Shown: in pieces, positions 1 through 5,084 of the stretch
Position numbering within the stretch: the first letter of the stretch is position 1
How the letters are laid out: each line of letters opens with the position of its first letter
NCBI GenBank assembly: GCA_030550695.1
Contig: JAUQOX010000213.1
Span: 1 to 5,084, forward strand
Origin: Gemmatimonadota bacterium
Lineage (GTDB): Bacteria > Gemmatimonadota > Gemmatimonadetes > Longimicrobiales > Gaopeijiaceae
DNA: 5,084 nt
Direction of reading: 5' to 3'
The notes under the pieces: generated by a model
Database searches by the model: none
What the model saw: the letters and a program-made list of their open reading frames with translations, nothing else
What the model was told of the DNA's origin: nothing
Made by a program: the position numbers and the translations under genes

Positions 1-62
1 TTGGAGGGGGAAGGACGGGTACCGGAAGGAGAGTGGTGGTGGGTGCCTTGATGACGGACTGA
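1..62 (+). CDS. probable 3' end of an upstream gene, frame unresolved
   Basis: Two + strand frames run in from the window edge and stop just before the lipoprotein gene. One ends at TGA 49-51 and reads LEGEGRVPEGEWWWVP. The other ends at TGA 60-62 and reads GGGRTGTGRRVVVGALMTD. The second has somewhat more G/C at third codon positions and would leave a 14-base gap to the next start, which is normal operon spacing. The first contains three consecutive tryptophans, which may only reflect the repeated TGG triplets here. Neither tail is long enough to name a family. The stretch could also be a plain leader with no coding role, because the lipoprotein frame itself is open back to base 2. I infer a co-directional upstream gene but cannot say which frame is real. 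Confidence 0.3.
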   Translation, partial: GGGRTGTGRRVVVGALMTD

Positions 63-65
63 ACC

Positions 66-71
66 GGGAGG
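66..71 (+). promoter_or_regulatory. ribosome binding site of the lipoprotein gene
   Basis: GGGAGG lies five bases before ATG 77. It decides the start: the reading frame is open upstream to the window edge without a stop, but the signal peptide begins exactly at this ATG. No -10/-35 promoter pair is recognisable in bases 1-65. Confidence 0.7.
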
Positions 72-76
72 AAACC

Positions 77-1087
77 ATGAAACGCGGGTACTGGGCCCTC
101 TTGCCCCTCTTGCCGTGGATCTTGTGGGGATGCGACAAGGGGATGGCCTATGGGGATCCCAACGTGGTCATCGTTGCCGCACCGCCGGAGTGGTGGCCGG
201 AGCTGAAGGACTCCGTGTTCGCTGCCCTGGCACCCGATGTGTACACCCTCCGGGCGGAGCGGATGTTTCGCCTGAACTACGACGATCCCACCCACCCCGA
301 CTGGGGTTTGAAAAGACGTTTCCGGGAAGAGGTTCTCATCGGAGGGGCAGGTCATTTGTGGATCCAGGAAGCGCTGGCGGCGCGCAAAGAGCCCGCCACC
401 GAGCCGCTTCCGGCTTTGTATGAGGTGAAGGACGTCTGGGCCCGGAACCAGGTGGTAACTTTGATCGTGGTGGACACCCTCCGGCCCGTTGCCCCTCAAG
501 TGTTCGGGCTCATCGGCGAAGTTCAGCGGAGGTTGGAGGCCCGCTACCGGGAGGGAGTCCGGACCCGCATGTTCGCCAGCGGAAAGAACGAGGAGCTGGC
601 CGACTCCCTGTGGCGGGTGGCGGGTTTCTCCCTGCTGGTGCCCAAGGTGTACCGGTGGGGTGTCACCCTGGACTCGCTCTACTGGTTCCGGAACGACAAC
701 CCTACCCCCGCCGAACTCATCCGCCAGTTCGCCGTCACTTGGCGGACACCCATCCCCTCCGACCTGGGTGTGGACTCCCTCCTGGCCTGGAAGGAACACC
801 TGTCCCAGGTGGCCTACACCTACCCCCAGGTGGTGGAGCGCGAAACCGTTCGAACCCGAAGCCTCCGCCTGGGGGATTGGCCGGTCTTCGAGGTCCGGGG
901 AACGTGGACGAACCCCCCCGACAGCCAGTGGCCTGCCGCGGGGCCCTTCTTCCTCTGGACGGTGACCTGTCCCGCCCAGGATCGCCTTTACCTCATCGAC
1001 GCCTGGCTCTACGCCCCGGGCAAGGACAAATGGGAGTACGTGCTCCAGATCGAGACCATTTTGGAATCGTTCCGTTGTGGAGGGTGA
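77..1087 (+). CDS. predicted DUF4837-family lipoprotein
   Basis: This is a 336-residue predicted lipoprotein of unknown function. The N-terminus has a short basic start (K2, R3), a hydrophobic stretch at residues 5-17 and a lipobox ending L16-W17-G18-C19, so C19 would be lipidated and the rest would face the periplasm. Asp at +2 (D20) retains lipoproteins in the inner membrane of E. coli; whether that rule holds here is unknown. The body follows the layout I recall for DUF4837. There is an opening strand with VVIVAAPPEWW (30-40), a helical part with FASGKNEELADSLW (166-179), then GFSLLVPKVYRW (183-194). A late block has FEVRGTWTNP (271-280), GPFFLWTV (289-296) and LIDAWLYAPG (306-315), followed by a final helix near 316-332. 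Apart from C19 there are only two cysteines, C298 and C334, which could pair. No catalytic motif is visible. It lies 6 bases upstream of dnaE in the same direction, so the two are probably one operon. The family call rests on remembered patterns and could be wrong; the lipoprotein call is somewhat firmer. Confidence 0.8.
   Translation: MKRGYWALLPLLPWILWGCDKGMAYGDPNVVIVAAPPEWWPELKDSVFAALAPDVYTLRAERMFRLNYDDPTHPDWGLKRRFREEVLIGGAGHLWIQEALAARKEPATEPLPALYEVKDVWARNQVVTLIVVDTLRPVAPQVFGLIGEVQRRLEARYREGVRTRMFASGKNEELADSLWRVAGFSLLVPKVYRWGVTLDSLYWFRNDNPTPAELIRQFAVTWRTPIPSDLGVDSLLAWKEHLSQVAYTYPQVVERETVRTRSLRLGDWPVFEVRGTWTNPPDSQWPAAGPFFLWTVTCPAQDRLYLIDAWLYAPGKDKWEYVLQIETILESFRCGG
1079..1084 (+). promoter_or_regulatory. 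ribosome binding site of dnaE, overlapping the lipoprotein gene end
   Basis: GGAGGG lies nine bases before TTG 1094 and directly abuts the TGA stop (1085-1087) of the lipoprotein gene. It supports the TTG start, which gives MSFVHLHTHS, the N-terminus expected for DnaE; there is no ATG that would preserve the PHP metal motif. A ribosome finishing the upstream gene would cover this site, so translational coupling is likely. Confidence 0.75.
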
Positions 1088-1093
1088 GGCACC

Positions 1094-4000
1094 TTGTCGT
1101 TCGTCCATCTTCACACCCACTCCGAGTACTCCCTCCTGGACGGGGCCAACCGGATCGAAGCGTTGGTGAAGCGGGCCAAAGAGTTCGAAATGCCCGCCCT
1201 GGCCTTGACGGATCACGGGTGCCTTTTCGGGGCCTGGACGTTCCAAAAGGCGGCCCGCGCTGAAGGAATCAAACCCATCCTGGGGATGGAGGCCTACGTG
1301 GCCCCAGGATCGCGGAAGGAGCGCGCCCGCGCCGGCCAGGGAGAAAAGGCCTATTACCACCTGGTTTTGTTGGCCCGGGACGAGGTGGGATACCGGAATC
1401 TGGTGAAGCTCTCCTCCATCGGGTACCTCGAGGGCTTCTATATCCGCCCGCGGATTGACCGGGAGGTGTTGGCCCGCCATTCCGAAGGCCTCATCGTCAC
1501 GTCGGCGTGTATGGCCGGGGAAGTGGCCCGACATCTCTTGGCCGGCAACTGGGAAGGGGCCCTGAAGGCCGCCGAATGGTATGCCAATACTTTTCCGGAC
1601 CGTTACTACCTGGAAGTCCAGGCTCATGAGACCCCCGGCCAGAAGGACCTCAACGCTGCCGTTTTTCGCCTGGCTCAGGAGCTGGGGCTTCCGGTAGTGG
1701 CCACCAATGATGCGCATTTCCTGCGTCGGGAGGATCACCGGGCTCATGACGTGTTGTTGTGCATCGGTTTGGGCAAGGACCTCTCTGACCCGAGCCGCAT
1801 GCGTTACGATGAGGGCCTCTATTTCAAGTCCCCCCAAGAGATCGCCGCCTTCTTCCCCGAACACCCCGAAGTCCTCCACAATACGCTGCGTATCGCCGAA
1901 GAGGTGGATCTCGAACTGAAGCGGAAGGTCCACCTTCCCCGCTTTCCCGTGCCGTCCCAGTTTCCGGGACCCGACGAGTATCTGGTGGAGCTGGCCCATC
2001 AGGGGGCTCGGCGCCGGTACGGAGAGCCTCTTCCCCCCCACGTCAAGGAGCGGTTGGACTACGAGCTGGAGGTCATCACCCAGACGGGCTACGCCGGCTA
2101 TTTCCTCATCGTATGGGATTTCATCGACTGGGCCCGCCGCCAGGGCATCCCCGTGGGTCCCGGCCGGGGGTCGGCGGCAGGTTCGCTGGTAGCCTACGCT
2201 CTCGGCATCACGAACATCGACCCTCTGGCCTTCGACCTCCTCTTCGAGCGATTCCTGAACCCCGAACGGGTGTCCATGCCGGACATCGACATCGACTTCT
2301 GCTTCGAACGGAGGGGTGAAGTCATCGAGTACGTCCGCCAGAAGTACGGCCGCGAGGCTGTCGGGCACATCATCACCTTCGGGACCATGAAGAGCCGCGC
2401 CGTGATCCGGGACGTAGGGAGGACCCTAGGATTCGAGCCCAGCGAAACCGACCGTATCGCCAAGCTCATCCCCAACGCCCCCGGCGTCTCCCTCACGGTC
2501 AAGGAGGCGGTGGAACGGATCCCCGAGGTGGCGGCCCTCTACCGGCAGGACGAGCGGCACCGGCAGCTCTTCGACTACTCCATGGTGTTGGAAGGCCTTT
2601 CCCGCCATGCCTCGGTGCATGCTGCCGGAGTGGTCATCGCACCGGGCCCTCTGGACGACTATGTGCCCGTATGCGTTCAGCAGAACGGTGGGGGGAACGG
2701 CAGCGGGGAGGGCTCGGGGGAGGAGGGGGTGGTGGTCACCCAATATGACATGGTGTGTCTGGAAGAGGTCGGGATGCTCAAGATGGACTTCCTCGGCCTC
2801 AAGACCCTCACCGTGATCCACGATGCTGTGGAGGCCATCAGGGCCCGTAAGGGCACGCTTCGTCACCCCGTCACCGGTCAGGAATACGCCTCCATCGACG
2901 ACATTCCTCTGGACGACCCCGCGGTCTACCGGATGCTCTCCCACGGGGGCACGACAGGGGTCTTCCAGTTCGAATCCAGCCTGGCCACGGAAAAGCTTCG
3001 GGCCATGCGGTGCGACCGGTTCGAGGACCTGGTGGCTACCAATGCGCTGATCCGCCCGGGTCCCCTGGACTCCGGGATGACGGATGTGTACATCCGCCGC
3101 AAGCTGGGCCTGGAGCCCGTCCGTTATCCGCACCCGGACCTGGCCAAGATCCTGGAGTCCACCTACGGGATCATCGTGTACCAGGAACAGGTGATGCGCA
3201 TCGCCAACGTCCTGGCAGGGTATTCGCTGGGGGAGGCCGACGTTCTTCGCAAGGCCGTCGGAAAGAAGGACGCCGATCTTATCCGCGCCGAGCTGAAGAA
3301 GTTTCGGGAGCGGGCGGTGGCTCGAGGGGTGGATCCGAACGTGGCCGAGGATCTCGCCCACCAGATCGAGACCTTCGGCCGGTACGGCTTCAACCGCAGC
3401 CATTCCGCCGCTTACTCCCTCCTATCCTATCAGACCGCCTGGTTGAAGGTCCACTACCCTGCCGAGTTCATGGCGGCTCTTCTCTCGTCGGTACTGGACA
3501 AAACCGACGATGTGGTCCAGTACATCGCCGAGTGCCGGGAACTCCACCGCCATATCCCCGCCATGAGCCGTCCGTTGGAAATCCTTCCGCCGGACGTGAA
3601 CCAATCGGGGTGGAAGTTCACCGTGGTGGGCGAGGGGCAGATCCGGTTCGGCCTCGGCGCCGTGCGGGGCGTGGGGGCTGCCGCGGTGAACTCCATTCTA
3701 CGGGCACGGCAGCAAGGAGGACCCTTCAGTTCCCTCTTCGATTTCCTCCGCCGGGTGGACACCCGCCTCCTCAACCGGCGGGCCGCCGAAGCCCTCATCG
3801 CGGCGGGAGCCATGGACGCCTTCGGTCATCGGGCACAACTGGTGGCCGGGCTGGACGCTGCCTACTCCGAGGTGCAGGCTCGGCAGGCGGAAGCGGCAGC
3901 CGGGCAAGCTTCCCTCTTCGGGGGCCACGACGCCGAGGTACCCCCTCCCGAACCCTCCCTTCCCCGGGTGGATCCCTGGCCGGAAACCCTTCGTCTGGCG

Positions 4001-4651
4001 AAGGAAAAGGAAGCGCTGGGGTTCTACATTTCCGGCCATCCCTTGGAGCGTCACCGGGCGGTGGTGGAGGCCTTTGCTCCCCTGACCACCACAACCCTCA
4101 AATCCTACGCCGGGCAGTCCGTGGAGCTGGCCTGCGTGGTGACCTCCGTGTCCCGGCAGATCTCCCGCCGGGACAACTCGGAGTGGGGCAAACTCGTGGT
4201 GGAAGACTTCTGGGGGACCGCCACGGTCCTGGCTTTCAAAGACGCCTGGCAGGCGTCGAAAGCCATTCTCCAGCAAGATGCCGCCGTCCTCCTTCGGGGG
4301 AAGGTGAGCGCCCGGGAGCGGGACGAAGAGGAGCCCCCCCTCTTTCTGGACGAAGCCGAGCTGTTGGAGCACGTTCCCGAATCGGGGCGCCTAGCCTTGG
4401 AGATTCAACTGGAGCCGGGGGAACTCCCTGCACCGGGGACCTTCCGGAAGCTCAGGCCCCTCTTGGAAGGGAAGAAGGGCGCGGCGCCCCTGGAGGTGGT
4501 GGTCCTCAACGAAGGGAACGAACCCCCTCTCCGCTTCCGATCCCGTTCCCTCAGGGTCTCTCCTACCCCCGACCTCTTGGCAGCCCTCGAGGATCTGGTG
4601 GGCCGGGGCCGCGTCCGGCTCGTCAAGACTTCCGGCCCCTCCGCTTCATGA
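1094..4651 (+). CDS. dnaE: DNA polymerase III alpha subunit (replicative, DnaE type)
   Basis: This is the catalytic subunit of the chromosomal replicase, which adds dNTPs to the primer end within the cytoplasmic holoenzyme. At 1185 residues it is complete, close to the 1160 of E. coli DnaE. The PHP domain (about 3-280) keeps nine likely metal ligands: H7, H9, D16, H41, E66, H89, C139, D206 and H208. The C-family polymerase core follows with GPGRGSAAGS (355-364) and PDIDIDF (396-402), giving catalytic D397 and D399; the third aspartate is D565 in KMDFLGL. Finger motifs are RPGPLDSGM (654-662), YQEQVM (696-701), LRKAVGKK (718-725) and FGRYGFNRSHSAAYS (761-775). A helix-hairpin-helix region spans about 850-915. 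QASLF (938-942) matches the internal sliding-clamp binding motif. An OB fold lies at about 1008-1092, and a C-terminal domain at about 1098-1178 that in homologues binds tau. A Gly/Ser/Glu-rich insertion sits at 531-545. The start is TTG. No frameshift is seen. The family call is essentially certain; an exonuclease role for PHP is inferred. Confidence 0.98.
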   Translation: MSFVHLHTHSEYSLLDGANRIEALVKRAKEFEMPALALTDHGCLFGAWTFQKAARAEGIKPILGMEAYVAPGSRKERARAGQGEKAYYHLVLLARDEVGYRNLVKLSSIGYLEGFYIRPRIDREVLARHSEGLIVTSACMAGEVARHLLAGNWEGALKAAEWYANTFPDRYYLEVQAHETPGQKDLNAAVFRLAQELGLPVVATNDAHFLRREDHRAHDVLLCIGLGKDLSDPSRMRYDEGLYFKSPQEIAAFFPEHPEVLHNTLRIAEEVDLELKRKVHLPRFPVPSQFPGPDEYLVELAHQGARRRYGEPLPPHVKERLDYELEVITQTGYAGYFLIVWDFIDWARRQGIPVGPGRGSAAGSLVAYALGITNIDPLAFDLLFERFLNPERVSMPDIDIDFCFERRGEVIEYVRQKYGREAVGHIITFGTMKSRAVIRDVGRTLGFEPSETDRIAKLIPNAPGVSLTVKEAVERIPEVAALYRQDERHRQLFDYSMVLEGLSRHASVHAAGVVIAPGPLDDYVPVCVQQNGGGNGSGEGSGEEGVVVTQYDMVCLEEVGMLKMDFLGLKTLTVIHDAVEAIRARKGTLRHPVTGQEYASIDDIPLDDPAVYRMLSHGGTTGVFQFESSLATEKLRAMRCDRFEDLVATNALIRPGPLDSGMTDVYIRRKLGLEPVRYPHPDLAKILESTYGIIVYQEQVMRIANVLAGYSLGEADVLRKAVGKKDADLIRAELKKFRERAVARGVDPNVAEDLAHQIETFGRYGFNRSHSAAYSLLSYQTAWLKVHYPAEFMAALLSSVLDKTDDVVQYIAECRELHRHIPAMSRPLEILPPDVNQSGWKFTVVGEGQIRFGLGAVRGVGAAAVNSILRARQQGGPFSSLFDFLRRVDTRLLNRRAAEALIAAGAMDAFGHRAQLVAGLDAAYSEVQARQAEAAAGQASLFGGHDAEVPPPEPSLPRVDPWPETLRLAKEKEALGFYISGHPLERHRAVVEAFAPLTTTTLKSYAGQSVELACVVTSVSRQISRRDNSEWGKLVVEDFWGTATVLAFKDAWQASKAILQQDAAVLLRGKVSARERDEEEPPLFLDEAELLEHVPESGRLALEIQLEPGELPAPGTFRKLRPLLEGKKGAAPLEVVVLNEGNEPPLRFRSRSLRVSPTPDLLAALEDLVGRGRVRLVKTSGPSAS

Positions 4652-4677
4652 CCTGGGCGGGATCAGGCGGTGTCCCG

Positions 4678-4702
4678 CACCCCGAGGCCGGCGGCCGGGG
4701 TG
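4678..4702 (+). terminator. GC-rich hairpin after dnaE, terminator-like but without a U tract
   Basis: Bases 4678-4683 (CACCCC) pair with 4697-4702 (GGGGTG). A two-base bulge (GA, 4684-4685) separates them from an inner stem of 4686-4689 (GGCC) with 4693-4696 (GGCC), closed by a three-base loop. That gives ten G/C-dominated pairs starting 27 bases after the dnaE stop. No thymine run follows, so it does not meet the usual intrinsic terminator pattern. It may act as a 3' end barrier or pause site. Confidence 0.4.
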
Positions 4703-4710
4703 GAGGCGGC

Positions 4711-4739
4711 GGGTGAGGGGGAAGCTTGGGGGAGCAGGG
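4711..4739 (+). other. G-quadruplex-type guanine runs downstream of dnaE
   Basis: Four runs of three to five guanines lie at 4711-4713, 4717-4721, 4728-4732 and 4737-4739, with spacers of 3, 6 and 4 bases. This satisfies the common G3+ N1-7 pattern on the coding strand, so the dnaE transcript could fold it. It begins eight bases after the hairpin at 4678-4702. Whether it forms in the cell is not known. Confidence 0.4.
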
Positions 4740-5084
4740 AGGTCTGGGAAACTGAAGCCCGCGCTTCCGATCCCGGGGAGCGAACTGGCGGTGACTCTTG
4801 GCCATCCTTTGCGAAACCTCCATCCAGGGACCTACCTCGGTCCTGGCCGACCTTCGGCGTTCTGGGAACGGCCATGAGGATGCCGGGTGCAGGTAAGGGG
4901 CTGGAACCCAAGCCGGCCGGCCTCCACCCCCCCCCACCCGCCGGGGGCACCCCATGGGAGGGGGAATGGCCGCCCCTATCGTCCGCCATCCCCCAACCCT
5001 CGAAGCCCGACGGTACCCGTGAAGATCCACGGGCGGAGCCCCAGGAACAGGTTACCCCACCGCGCCTGGAAAGTGTAGACCTCG

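Larger units (their letters stand above)
4652..5084. other. 433-base region without a convincing gene, rich in possible stem-loops
   Basis: Open frames here on both strands translate to proline-, glycine- and arginine-rich sequence with no recognisable domain, so I call no protein gene. Besides the hairpin and guanine runs already listed, several stems are visible. GAAGC 4754-4758 pairs with 4763-4767, enclosed by 4743-4749 with 4771-4777 (two G.T pairs). Bases 4824-4832 pair with 4839-4846 with one bulged G. TGGCCG 4844-4849 pairs with CGGCCA 4869-4874, competing with the previous stem for bases 4844-4846. Bases 4799-4806 could close these with 4878-4884, one C bulged. CCCGTG 5016-5021 pairs with 5028-5033 around a six-base loop. 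CCAGG 5041-5045 pairs with CCTGG 5065-5069. There is a nine-C run at 4927-4935 and a palindrome GCCGGCCGGC at 4912-4921. I recognise no tRNA, tmRNA, RNase P, SRP or riboswitch consensus. Confidence 0.5.

Noticed and set aside
2426..3403. Long open frame on the minus strand (325 codons) inside dnaE
   Set aside because: It lies antisense to the conserved polymerase core, and its translation shows no domain. Codon bias in GC-rich genes commonly opens such frames.
3010..4716. 568-codon + strand frame overlapping the 3' half of dnaE
   Set aside because: The translation is rich in Gly, Arg and Pro with no domain, and the overlapping dnaE frame carries all conserved motifs. It is a shadow frame.
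4532..4775. 14-base perfect direct repeat CGCTTCCGATCCCG at 4532-4545 and 4762-4775
   Set aside because: Similarity does not extend on either side of the repeat, so it is not evidence of duplication or of an attachment site; chance matching in GC-rich DNA is sufficient.
4740..4884. Cobalamin-type riboswitch suggested by GGGAA and nearby stems
   Set aside because: The conserved GGTG-AA-TCC and CCCGC-ACTGT boxes are not in the required order, and no downstream gene is visible.
4902..4908. TGGAACC resembling the T-box core
   Set aside because: The flanking conserved bases (GGG before and CG after), specifier stem and terminator are absent.
4927..4935. Nine-C homopolymer as a phase-variation tract
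   Set aside because: It lies outside any credible gene or promoter, so there is no switchable product; it is only a place where sequence errors are likely.
4623..5030. Minus-strand open frames of 135 and 108 codons (the second at 4663-4989)
   Set aside because: Both have low-complexity Pro/Gly/Arg-rich translations with poly-proline from the G-runs. The first overlaps the end of dnaE, and neither shows a recognisable family.
5068..5084. Reverse complement of the last 17 bases resembles part of an Illumina adapter
   Set aside because: The match has a substitution and a two-base gap and continues into ordinary genomic-looking sequence, so adapter contamination is not supported.

Overview
This is a GC-rich bacterial window (by eye; not computed) dominated by one housekeeping gene. 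All convincing coding sequence is on the + strand, and codons mostly end in G or C. The lineage is not certain. The first complete gene looks like a DUF4837 lipoprotein, a family I know mainly from Bacteroidota and relatives. Combined with the high GC content, this suggests a GC-rich member of the FCB group such as Gemmatimonadota. That is inference from family recall, not a database result.

Layout. Bases 1-62 probably hold the last codons of an upstream gene whose frame cannot be settled. Bases 77-1087 encode a predicted 336-residue lipoprotein of the DUF4837 type with a good ribosome binding site. After a 6-base gap, bases 1094-4651 encode a complete 1185-residue replicative DNA polymerase III alpha subunit (DnaE). 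It starts at TTG, and its binding site lies across the end of the lipoprotein gene. The two genes look co-transcribed, and the translation of dnaE may be coupled to termination of the lipoprotein gene. No promoter is recognisable, so transcription probably enters from upstream of the window.

Bases 4652-5084 contain no credible protein gene. This stretch begins with a strong GC-rich hairpin and then a G-quadruplex-type run of guanines, which together may end or stabilise the dnaE transcript. Several further stem-loops follow. They could belong to a structured RNA or leader, but they match no RNA family I can name, and GC-rich DNA makes chance stems common.

Function. DnaE copies the chromosome and keeps every expected metal ligand of its PHP domain, so it may carry its own proofreading exonuclease. 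The lipoprotein has no known biochemical role, and its link to replication is only positional. I found no mobile element, CRISPR array, defence system or tRNA. The most unusual points are the lipoprotein-dnaE pairing, a Gly/Ser/Glu-rich insertion between the catalytic aspartates of DnaE, and the stem-rich region after dnaE.
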